Source of the DNA: Penelope pileata
Lineage: Eukaryota; Chordata; Aves; Galliformes; Cracidae
NCBI GenBank assembly: GCA_013396635.1
Contig: WBMW01005656.1
Location: 326,004-390,003, forward strand
DNA: 64,000 nucleotides
Direction: 5' to 3'
Shown here: one piece after another, positions 25,355 to 37,000 of the stretch
Layout: each line of letters opens with the position of its first letter
How positions within the stretch are numbered: the first letter of the stretch is position 1
Position numbers and translations under genes: made by a program
Notes under the pieces: generated by a model
Told to the model about the DNA's origin: nothing
Databases searched by the model: none
Seen by the model: the letters and a program-made list of their open reading frames with translations, nothing else

Positions 25355-28300
25355 TAGTTTACAGTGAGCATTTAATTTGTTCTTCATTTTCTCCTGCCTG
25401 GAGACTGAAAATCTGTTTTCTGGTTGGGGGTTGCCCTATTTCCAGTTCAGTGGTGAGATACTAATACATCCACAGAGCAAAACACTGCTTGTTGTGAGGC
25501 AAAACTTCTCTCAATTTGTGCCTAAAATGTTAACTGAGTGTGGAACAGAGCACTTCCAGGGAATATCAACAGCACTGGGCAGGGCTGCAAGGAGAGGCAG
25601 TGGCAATGCCTGCAGCTGTGGGGAGGTGGTGTGGTAGGTGAAACTGCCACTCAGCTTCTTTGGGGCTCCACGCTGCAAAGTGCCTGACCACACACAGGCT
25701 TTTGTGGTTTTGTTGTTGTTGTTTTTTAAATAAAACTGTTACGGGGAATAAAGAGATTGTCACCTTGCATTTCACAAGGGGAAATGGAGGCCAAGCCACG
25801 GAGAGGTTCAGAGCAGGATTTGAAGACAGATTTAGGCCCACAACTCCTGGCAAAACCAATGAGCTAGGCAGCTACATACTTTTCAGAACCCGTCCTTAAG
25901 TGACTGGCCTAGCAGTGTCCCTGGATCTCAGGGAGGAAGTCTGCAGAGGCCCAGTGAATGCTCTAACCGTGGGATTATCCCACCAATACACATCTCCAGA
26001 ACTCTGATGCGATGGTCTCTGAACATTCCTGCATCAGTCTGCTATCAAACTGTAAGCTACTTCACAGTGCTTGTCGGACTGGACACTCCTCAGGATATTC
26101 AGGCTGCTCTGTTTCTATTCTGAAGGTTTATAGGTAAGTTGCTTGTCAAGGTAGCCGTATGTCATGCCTTCAGGGTGAATAAATCACTGATCAAATATTA
26201 TTGGATTCTGTGCTGAGAGCACCTTGCAATTCACTCTGCCCAGGTGCAACCAAAGACAATGATTAGAGAACTGTTTGCATTCGTAATCCTCCTTTCAAGA
26301 GACTTGGTTCTGTTTTCAGGGAGAAGCCTCTCCACCCCACCTGGTAGAAGAGAACAGACTTCTGCAACAGAAGTGTGCATTGGCTTTGCTTTCCAATTTT
26401 GAATGTGTTGAGTGCAATTAGCATCTGTAATTAACAAGGATAAGATTTGTTGTCTGCTAGTAGGAGCTGTCAAGGTTGTTGAATTTGGGCTTTTTGAGGA
26501 GAGGGCAGGCTCTGGGGGTTGGCAGTGCTTCGTCCTCGTTAGAACAAGCCAGGCCACACCTGAGCCCACAGCTCAGGCCCTCAGCAGACACACGTGCAGC
26601 TGAGACTGTGACCGTGCATAGACACTTGGTGGTATTTAAGTTGCTCACTGATATTCTTATGGTCCTCTGAAATCTGAAGTAGACTGCAAGGTGGATAGGT
26701 TTTTCATTTTCCTTCGTTCCTGTGGAGATTTTCCCTCTTCTGTAACAAAAAAGGTGTTGCTGTTTGCTGCTTCGCACTGGGATAAGCCCCATGAGGCTCA
26801 GTTTCCAGCCCATATTGTACCTCTGTGAAGAGCACTGTAAGGAGCTGCCCATGGGCGCCCAGGAGGATTGCATCATGTTGGCTGCCACCTTCCCCTCTTG
26901 CCCGCGAGGATGGCTTGGCTACAGCACTGCGGTTTGGGAGAGCAGGAGGGAACGTGTGAAGAGGAAATGCAGCTTTCTCCTTTTCTCTGGGTATTCGTTA
27001 GGATGAGCTGTCTGTTTTGTCTCTGCACTACAAAGTTTTTTCTAGCTAATAAGCCAAATTTGACACGGAGCAAGCAGAGGAAGCTCGAGGGAACTCATTA
27101 GAGCTTTTCATGTCAGAATTTGACTCCAAGTACATGAAGCCTAATCCTGACCCTGGGCTGAGATCAGTGTTGTGGGACGTGCTGATGCCTCTGGCGAGGG
27201 CTGTGCTCTGGCAGCACCCTGACTTCACCGTGCTCCCACAGCACTGCAGCTGCCTCTCTCCAGAACCTTTTCTTCATGCAGGTCCCCGGAGGGGCCCGGC
27301 TGTGCGCTGAGGGGGAGCTGAGGGACCCCCTGGAACCGGGCGGGGCGGGGCGGCCCCTCCTCTCCTCACAGCAGCTGCTGTGGGCACACAGCGTGAGGTC
27401 AGGTGGGAGCTGGTCAAAGATATGTGATGGGGGCAACTCCTGGATGTGTGTTGTATGAGCTGTGCCTGCAAGTGGCTGCCTGGCTCCAGAAGGCAAAATG
27501 CCTCGCCTGTTTTCTCTGCAGTTTGAGGTGTGGGCGTAGGGGCTGTGCACGGCTGGCCTGGCTTCATTTCTGCTTGCTGAGGGGCAGCAGGAACACAGGT
27601 AAGAACCTGGTGTTTGCTTTCCTGCTGCATGGAAGAGGGCCCTTCTGTGGGTTACCACGGCGGGGTCTCCGTGCTGCTGTCCTGAAGCAGGCCAAGCCTG
27701 GAGGGCTGGTGAGTGCTGACGATTTGCGAGGTGATGATGTTCCTGTGGGACAGAAACACCACAGGCATCAGCACTGCAATGTTGCTGCCTCTTCTGCTCC
27801 CACCTCTCAGGTGAGGAGATGACAAAAGGGCAAACCACTCCCCATTTCTCATCCTGGTAGCAGCAGGGACAGAGGAGGTTTGGGGGCTGCCACTGAAGAA
27901 CAAAGCTCCACTTGGCTGCTGGGCATGGAGACCCCAGGGCAGCTGCTGCTCCTGGTATGGAGACATGCTTTGTTCTAGTTCTCTGTGGCCGTGTTCGAGC
28001 TTAACGAGACTCCGTGCGTTTCAGGGGAGTTACACAGGCTGAATGAGGCCCGTGCAGCTGGTAGATAGCTTTCCAAATGCTTCCCATCATTGTATCCAAC
28101 CTGGGGCGTATTGCCTCAGAAACGGACAGGGAGGAATAACCCCACTCAGTGCAGGAACTGATCGGTAAGTGGCAAAGGAGCTGCTTTCCACCCCTGTGCC
28201 GTGCCTGCATGCGAGCTGAACAAGCCTGATGCTATAGAAATGTATGTCAATGTTTTTGTGGTTCACTTGCTTTCGAGGCCAGTTTGGATGCAGTGAGGGG

Positions 28301-31300
28301 AGCGCCAGGCTTTGGGAAAAGGCGTGAATGGATGCAGAAGAAAAGCTGACTGTCCTCTTTGCTCTTCTCCTGGGGAAGAGTTGCTGTGTGGTTGTTGAAT
28401 TTTGTGATGTTTTGTGAATTTCTGATTTCAAATCAGCGTTCCTGAACTGGAATACTATTGAGTTGGAGAGGAGCAGAGGAGATTCATAATCAAGTGCTTA
28501 GAGTCTCAAAGCAGATTGAGATGTGGCCGTGGCTTCCTGGGGCACTGGCCTTAGCTAAGATAGTTCTGGTCTGTTCTGTGTTGTCAGCTCCCTCTTGGCA
28601 GCTCTAAACCAGCTATTCCATCTATTTAAAGAGCTCCTGTGCGATGCCAGCAAAACAGATTCCCTTGTCCATTGATAGTTGTCCCCAAGTGCTGCGAGTC
28701 TGGGTGGCTGGGCTTTGTGTTGCTCTTCCTGCAGTCAGGGTGCGGTGGTGGTGAGAGGCTGTGCTGAGACCACGCAGGGTCTGGTGGTGGAGGGAATGAT
28801 CTGTCTCTAAAGGCAAATGTTGAGTGCTCTTTTGCTTGCTTTCATAAGAGGAAACAATTTAAATTTTGGCAATGTTGTCATCAACTGTCCACTAAGGAGC
28901 CTGTCGGTCTTCCCCAAAAAGTGCAAACTCCTTTACTGTCCAAGCACTCATCATGGGAAATATAGGTTGAAAAAAAGGCTTTGTCAGTGAGGGAAGGAAA
29001 GGCTTTGACAGGTTCTGAAGAGGTGTTTGAAATAAAATTAGGTTCAACAAGCCCGTGCTTCCAGCTGCTGTTGGCATCCTTACCTCAGCAAAACAATCAC
29101 CAGTTGTTCAGATGGAGTCACAGGAAGGCAGCAGGCTCGTGGTGACCCCGTCCTGCTACCTGGAGCATTCCAAGGTGATTACCCTGTCTTGTGCCGTCAG
29201 AGCTGGTGTAACATAAAGGACAGAGGAGTGAGGGAGGTGTTGTCCAGCTAGGGAAGGAGACAGCAAGTGTTATTTCTGTTTGAGTCACTGAAAGGGCTGG
29301 GCCTATCCTTTCTTCCTCTGCTGGCTGGCACCAATGGCCTCATTCTCCCGTGGTGCTGCTGTGTCCCCACATCTGTGCAGCTCTGTGGCTGGGCTTTGCA
29401 GGCTGTCTGCTGCCTGCCTGGCCCCACGGAGAGCCCGGCCACTGTGCACTGCAGGCAGCTGTGTCCCTCAGCCCTGGGAACACGCAGGAGGCTGCTGTGC
29501 CAGGTAGGAAGCTGCCTGCTGCCAGCACAACTCGGTGGGCATGGGAGTTTGCTGTCTCATGCAGTGCTGCTGTGTGCCTGTAGATCTGAAAGGGGGATGA
29601 GCAACCACAGGAGGAAGAGAGTTTTCCAGGGGTATTTTATAAAGCCTGTGAAAAATAAGATGGTGGGAGGTGTGGCGTGGCTTTGTGCCTGGTGACCTCT
29701 CCTTCCAGCAGACTTCTTTAGGAGGCTGTGCTTACATGTTTCACTCTGAGATCTGTTGTGAGACTGATAATCCTGTGGGAGGCTGGGGTGGGGAAGGGCT
29801 GTGATGCTTCTCTGCTTGGCTGCAGCTTCCTCCTGCTACACCACCACAGGTCCCCTCTCGGGCTGACTGCATCCTGCATGGAGAGTGAGGGAGACTGGGA
29901 ACCTGTGAAATGATGGAGGTTGGCCTGGAGTGTGAGAGTTGGTGCTGAGGTGTGTGCTGCTCTGTGTAGCTGAGGTTACAGCCCAGCAACAGCAAGTACG
30001 GTGCTGCGGAGCGTTCCATATGGCAGGGATCCATCTCCTGCTGTGCTGTCTAGCAGGGGACAGGGGCTCGCTGCAAGGCAGGGATCCCCTGATTTAGCAG
30101 CAGAAAAAACCTTGTCCCTCTGGGTCTCAATGAGGAGACACGTATCAGCAGCTCATCCCTTTAATCCCCTTTGAGAGCCCTGAGCTTTCTTATTCTGTGC
30201 AAGGAAAGGCTCATTTGGGTTGCATCATCCTCTCTGCTTTGTGATCTCAGCTTTTACAGAAGCTGTTTTGCTCCCTTTGTAGCTGGGGCTGCCAGGCCTG
30301 CTCCCCCAGCACGCAGCTCCACGTAGCAGTGCCCTGGGGCGTTCCCCAGCTCAGGGCTGGATGCAGTGCTGTGCTCTTGGAGCCCTCCACCTGTCAGTGC
30401 TGCTGGGAGCTGGCAGGGAACAGCTGAATGTGCTCTGATCATTTGTCCGCAGCTATTAGAGCTGAGACAAGAGGCACTGGTGGCTTCCTAGGCCAGCACC
30501 TCATAATTTGCATTTGCATGTATTCATTCACAGCGAGTCCTCCATGGGGAAGTTCCTATGGCAAAGCAAACCAAGTGCATATGGAGGAGTAAACGCAAGT
30601 CCCATGGCTGCTCAGTTTAACCAGTCTGTTTCAAGCCACGCTTTATTTCTTGCTCCTGCAGCTGCCAACTGGCAGCCAAGCATTGCCAGTGGTCAGCACA
30701 GAGTTCCTTTGTGAGGGGCTGAACGTCTCCTCTCCATCCTGCAGATCAGCACGGCTCGGACCCACAGCACTTCTTGCAGCAGGGCTGGGGCTGAGCCAAG
30801 GCTCTGCAGGAAGAGCTGCCAGCAGTGGGCTGCGCGCTGGGGGCCGTGCTTGTTTCTGAGGGGTGCTGCTGGGATGGAAAAGCTGGGAAGATGCCTCAGT
30901 GCAGAGCCTGACAGGCAGTGCTCAGACTGAGCGCTCAGCACCCCTGCTTCCCCTCTCTAGATGTGACTCACCAGGCAGCACCGAGCCTTCGTTTAAATGC
31001 TTCATGCCCGAGTTTTCTTCTTGGCAGAGACTGCTGCTCGGCTTAGACTCCAAGAGTGTAAGCAGATCCTGCTGGCATTTCAAATGCTTTCCATTTTTGC
31101 TGAAAGGTATTTTGGAAGGAAAAGGAAGAAAAACTAAATACTATCCTTTCTGCAACAGGGGAGGAAAAGGGATACCACATGGAGAGGGGAAAATGAGCTG
31201 TGATGAGAGGCAGGCGGTGACCTCTGAAAGCTGCACAGCCTTTCCCCAGTAATTGGAATGGCCACTTGAGGAACTCTATTTTGCCATCTGCAGAACAATC

Positions 31301-32394
31301 TCATCTCCCCAAATGCAGTCTTTGCCATAGAAATGACTCCACTTATCCAGGGGTGAGAACAGTGCTGGGGAACAGTGCTCCCTTCCCAGCTGGGGCTGTG
31401 CAGAGGCCTGGCTATGTCAGCACTCCCCGTTCCCCATCCTCCTCACCGAGCACCACGTCCTGGCTGCCTCAGGGCCTTTTCTCTCCCATCTCCACTGGGA
31501 TGGGGCAACTAACACCTGGCCCTAGCTCAATCTGCTTTACCGGTTTTGCATCTTCTCTCTTTGTTCAGAGGACAGAGTCCTTACAACACTTCTGTTTGCA
31601 GGATAACACCACGAAGGTTACAAGGACCTGCTCCAGGGGCACAGCATCCACTGACCCAAATGCAAACAGGACCCGGTCCAGCATTTGCAGTGTCAGGTTG
31701 TAATACTCACCACAGTGTCTGCAAACCCAGCTTTCTTCCTTGGGGAACTCAGTCTATCTGAGGCTCTTGGTGACTGATTGGAGATACTGATACCATCCAC
31801 TGCCCCCACTCTTCATCCAAAGGGGATAAATCACTCAATAAGTGTCTCCAATGTGCTCTTGCAACGTCTTGAGGGATCAGCAAAGAGCATGAAAGAATCA
31901 TCTGTTTCATGTGGATTTGTGTGGCTTAGTATGTGAGAGCTGCTTAGATGTGTTGGGACTCCCAGAGAGAATCAGCAGAGAGAGACAAAGGTGCTGTTGT
32001 TAATGTAGGAGGGCCAGGATTTGTATGTTAGCTTGCTATTAATTTGTCTGATTTCTTTAACTTTTAACTCTTTCAAAAGCATATCTGCTCTGTGAATTCT
32101 TGTGGGGACAGATAATCGAGAGGACTTGACTTATCAGCTAAACTTCGATCCGGTGTTTGGTGTTGTTTGGTTTATTTTTTTGCAAAATGAAAGGCCACAG
32201 CCTGCCTCAAATGAACATGGGCATTTCACTCTCCAAGGGGAACAAACCACTGCCACTGATGTGCCTGGCACCTGCTGGTCCCCTCTGGCACTGCTCAGGC
32301 ACTGCACGAGGTCTCTCAGTCCTTATTTCTGCAGCACTGGGCTGCTGGCTCCCTCTGTGAACAACGCAGATGCTCAGACTCGGTGCTGCTTCAC
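19534..32394. other. Intergenic region between SNRPD3 and the LRRC75B 3' end; no supported gene
   Basis: I read both strands and found no exon series with conserved protein features. The ORFs are short, or long only where the sequence is GC-rich (about 27.2-27.9 kb and 29.2-29.7 kb). The first kilobase may be extended SNRPD3 3' UTR. Contents noted separately are a T11/A19 tract, a CTCF-like site, a GGGGC-rich block and a double octamer motif. Confidence 0.6.
25322..25351. repeat. T11-A19 homopolymer pair
   Basis: Eleven T directly followed by nineteen A, a self-complementary tract able to fold back. Confidence 0.9.
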
Positions 32395-33496
32395 ACTCAT
32401 GTCCAAGAGAACTGTTTATTGTGTTTACATAGAACATGAGCAATGTGGAAAACACTAGAAATATTGCATCACTGGTTTGGTTTTGGACAGCACTGGAGAT
32501 GACGATGCAGCTGCTCACATCATGGCTGTATTACGAGGTATGCAGTATGCCATGAGGAGCCAAAGCTTCGCGCTTTAGTTTAGGAAGTGCCCACCTCTGG
32601 CACATTCTTGCTCCTCTAGTGTCACAGTTATGCACTGAGCTGTCTGATTCTCCTTAATTTCACCTGGAACTTTAGTACAAAACCACAGCTTTTGAAACCA
32701 ATCCTGTTAAACCACAAGACTATTTCCCCTCCCGTTTCTATCCCCAGCCTTCCCATCCCATCCCAGCTCGCCCATCCCCCATGCTCCCACCGACACATAC
32801 CTCCTTCCCTCCCTCTCACCCCAGTCACACAGCGAATATCCTGATGCTGCAGTTCCAAGCCATGTGTCCGCCCCAGCCTATGCAATCCAATGGTCCCTGA
32901 CCAAGTCCCTTTGTTCAGACGTTAATACAAAACACACAATAGGAAAAAAAAAAAAAAAAAGGAGCCAGACACAAGAGGGAGACATGCTGCTGGGCTCCAG
33001 CTCTGGCCTCTGAGCCCTTCAACTAAGCTCCACAACAGCTGGGCTCTTGGGGTTCCTCTTTTCATGCTCACGACTGCAGGTCCCAAGCTTTCCAAGGTGC
33101 CTAGGAAAAGGAAGAAAGGAAGTAAACTACAAGCCTGTTTCTGTTTTAGGCTTCCCCCCATCACTTTCCCTCAACCCAATGGCTGCTGGAGGAGACTGTT
33201 GACTCCGACAGGTTTCTTCCCATCTTCCATTGAGACCCTGCCTGGGGACCAGGTTCGCCGTAAGTCGCTGGTTCCTCTCTGTAACATGGGCGATGGGTTC
33301 GGCAGTGAGGGGAGGGAGCGGAGCACGTTTCGGGGAACAACAGGCTTTTGTCTCACAGCAAACTGGGGGGAGATGTCAGGGAAGGCGAGAGAGAAGCGCC
33401 AAAGGAAGCCGGTGAAGCTGGCCCTCTGCTTGGTGTTGGTACTCAACATTTCTCCTCGAGGCGGCTTCGGTGTGCCAGCGCCGGCCTGTTGTCCAG
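32395..33496 (-). other. LRRC75B: Probable LRRC75B 3' UTR with poly(A) signal at 32415-32420
   Basis: About 1.1 kb follows the stop up to a minus-strand AATAAA (plus TTTATT at 32415-32420, in a context of ACAATAAACAG). A 17-base A run on plus (32944-32960) lies inside it. No other ORF is supported. The end point is inferred from the hexamer. Confidence 0.5.
32944..32960 (+). repeat. A17 homopolymer
   Basis: Seventeen A on plus, read as U17 in the LRRC75B 3' UTR. Confidence 0.85.
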
Positions 33497-34019
33497 TCAC
33501 CTCTCGCAGCCCTGCTGAGGGAAAGCACGCGGCGGGCTGCTTCCTGCTTCCTCGTCCTCCGACTGGCTGCTCTCCTGCCCGCTGGAGGTCTCTGGGTCGC
33601 AGTCGAGCGCCTCATAAATGGTGGGCAGCGTGGTCTGCTGGCTGAGGCGCTTGCGCAGGCCCACGAGCAAGGGTTGCGGCATGGAGGAGACGTCCACATT
33701 GTTGCCGAGGTCCACCCAGGCCAGGCAAGGGAACTTGTTCATGTCCTTCATGGTGTCAGTCAGCTCCTTCATGGTCGCCCGTGTCAGTCGGTTGCCGTTG
33801 AGGGAAAGGTGAGTGAGCTTGGGCAGCGCCCAGAGGAAGGGCAGCAGCAGGCGCACCATGTCGTCGTTCAGCTCGGTGAAGCTCAGGTCCACGGAGGTGA
33901 GGTGGTCCCCGTTGTTCTGCAGGTAGTAGGCCATGCGGTGCACGTCCCGCATGGTCAGGGGGATCCCTGACAGATCCATGGAGTCCTGGCTCACCTTCTT
34001 CTGCAGGCTGTTCTTCAGG
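33497..34019 (-). CDS. LRRC75B: LRRC75B exon 4 (leucine-rich repeats)
   Basis: Acceptor CATCCTTAG at 34020. It encodes LKNSLQKKVSQDSMDLSGIP, the leucine-rich repeats and the tail ending QSEDEEAGSSPPRAFPQQGC with ER. The plus-strand ORFs over this exon are shadows. Confidence 0.95.
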
Positions 34020-37000
34020 CTAAGGATGGAAGGGGAGAGAGAGAGATCACTAAGGGAATACACTTGAAATGGGGGAGAGCTCATGAAGAACATCAGCTAG
34101 AACATTCTGCAAAAGGTTAGTGGAGCCTGTTTGGGTAACAGGCATAAAATCTGCACCAGTGCTCTGGGCAGATTGTCTTGGGGCTTTCCTGTGTTTTCTC
34201 GGCACTTAAACTTCTCAAGAACTAGCTGACCATATGATGGTAAACTCTCTTCCACTAGTACATTTCAAAGGGTTTGTCTGATGTAGATGTTCATGCATGG
34301 ACAGCAGAAATAACCATGGCAAGCAAACTTTCCAAATGCACTGGTTTGCAATGTAGGTGCTGTTTTTGTACCGCCTCTCCAGGTGAGTGCCAAGTTTTGT
34401 TGGAAACAAATTATGCTGAAGTAGAACAGTTTTAAAAGGCTGAGAAATGGATATTTTATCAGAAAAACAATCTATAAGCAAAATGCACTCCAGGAGCGGA
34501 TTTACCACGTCCCTTCAGGAGCCTTCCCCAGTGTCCCTCTGGCAGTAACCAGCACTAGCAGCTGCCAGTTTGGGTCTCCGTGATCAGCATCACCTGGGAT
34601 CTGCTGCAGCTGTGAGGAGGTGGGAGGGCACAAAGGTGGTGAAAGAAATCTAGAGAGAATTGGTTTCAGCTGTGGCTTTTGCTATTTGCTGGGGGAGTGG
34701 AGAGCAGAGGAGGTTGGCTGCACAGCAAGTGAGGCTGTGCCATGGAGCTGTTGGGCTTCAAAGTGAGTGAGTCGTGGAGCTCTGATGGATTGCAGGTCTG
34801 TGAGAGCGATGTGAGAAGTGGAAGCTGCGGGGCTGTTGGAGGTGGTGGGGCTGTGTTGTGGGATTGAGGAGAAGTGTGCATTGGTGCAGCGTGCATTATT
34901 GCCTTAATGTAAATGGTATCAGCCTTGCTGTCCTTCCAGCTGCATCTAGCTTTAAGGATATTGGAGCTCTACTGGGATCCCCACTCGTGTCATTAGTCAT
35001 ATGCACAGTGGGTATAGCGGTGCCTTGTTGGGGCTGGGAGGAACAGGGTTGGTTAAGCATCACCCACCGGCTGGAAGGTGCCCACTCTTCCTGTCTGGCT
35101 CTCTGTAGCGTCCTGCACAGCTGCAGCACACCCACTCCCTGAGAGCAATGGGGCCATGCAGCTTCCCTGGAGAAAGCTGTAGCACCATGGGAGCTGCCCT
35201 GGCACGTGAGAGTGCCCCTGTAAGCTGCAGTGGTGCCAGGCCCTTCTGCAGTGGTGAGGAGGATGCGATGCTGCCTCTAAAGCTTTGCTTTGTATTTGCA
35301 GCTTTTGGCATTTCAGAAACTTCAGCCCCTAATAATCTCTATGAATATGTAATAACAATTGAATACATATGTATCAGTGCATACATCAGCCCCTCATGGG
35401 CACATTTAACACTGCTGTGCCTGCAGCTGTGTTTCCGTAAAGGAGCATGAGATAGAAATGACCTCGTGGTCTGCCCTGCCATTTCCAGAGCCCACAAATT
35501 CCTGCTCTCTGGCAGCATTTTGTTCTAGCTGTTCCTATGTGTCCCTGTGCTTCCCGAGGGAACTCACTGTGCAAGGCTGAGGCTGTATCTGCAAGCATGC
35601 ATTTAAGCTAATGAGTTTTCATGGTAGAAAGCTCTAACAGCATGGAGTAACCTCCACTCAGACCTAAAGCTTCTAAAGAGCCTTATGCATTGCTCATCAA
35701 TGCTTACACTTCACGTGACCCAGACTGCTCATCAGTGGACCACAGGAGGGGCAAGAAGACATCTGTGCAGCAGCTGAGAAAATGCCAGGCTTATTTCCAG
35801 GAAAGAGGAGCATCTAATATCCCCTAATTTCTGCAAGTAAAATAGGCTTAAAGATTGCTTCATTTGGAGAAGCTTTTTTCGTTGTGTGAGACAGAACAGC
35901 TATTTAGCGGCGTGGCTCCTGGTGCCCTTGGGACCTGTAGGCAGAGGACTGCCAAGCTCTGGGGCTGGGTTAACCTTGTGCTGCTGCCTGCAGATCTGTA
36001 ACTGTCAGGATTTGCATCCAGCAAGGATCCGGACCCTGGATGCAGGGAAGCAGATGGTGTTTGTATTCTCTGCAGCAAGTTTAGGGAAGAAACACTCCCT
36101 GCAATGCTGGAGGAACAGCTAAAGTGAGAAATCCAGCTTTCCTGTGAAACTGGGAGCAAGAAGCAAGGGTGCTCAGCAGCCTGACCCCACAGCCTCCCTG
36201 GAGCTGGAGCATCCAGTGAGGAACAGTGCTTGCCCTCCCTCCATTCCTAAAACATCAGTACCCTTCAACTTCTTCATCAGCTAAACTCTTTGGCTGTAAC
36301 AGCTCCTGGTTGTTGCTCTGGTGGGACTTGCAGCAGACATGGTGGTGCCTGGCATCCTGTAGTGTTGTGGGGTTTGAAGCGTTCAGCACAAGTGTTCAGG
36401 GTCCAGAAGACAGGATCTTTGCCCTGTCTCCAAGCTATGGACAGAGGCTGGGAGGAGATGGTAAGAGTCAAATAAGATCTTGGTAATGAGGGATGCCTGC
36501 TAGTCCCTGCCTGTGTCTGGGAAATTACCAGCTTTCTCCCTCTACACTTTATTTTTGTTTAATTTGCCTCCAAAACTTTAAAGCTTTCCCGGTGCCAGAG
36601 ACTCCCACCACTGTGCATCCCCTCCTTCATTAACAGACGCTGCCCAAGGTGGCTAATTAGCCATGAGTTGGGTAGTTCTTGGCTGCTCCTCCCTGCATAG
36701 ATCCTAATGGCAGGTGTGTCTGGAGGATCCTCTGCTTTAAGCAGTGATTTAGGGGATGGAGTCTGGGCTTTTTAATTGCCTACTTAGCATAATCCGTTTG
36801 CCTTTGCTTCCCTGTGGCACGGGGCACTGCTTCGAAGGGCTTGAGCTGTTCTGGTGAGATGGGAGAAGCATCAAAAAGCACTGACCCAGCCCGGGCTGCT
36901 CTGAGGTAGGGCCCAGCACGTCTGCAAAGATGGAGGCTGTGCACAAACAGCCCGCTTCCATGCCAAGTCCCTCACAGTCACATCTCCCTCCTTGCACTCA

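Noticed and set aside
33470..33970. 166-codon plus-strand ORF
   Set aside because: Shadow of LRRC75B exon 4.
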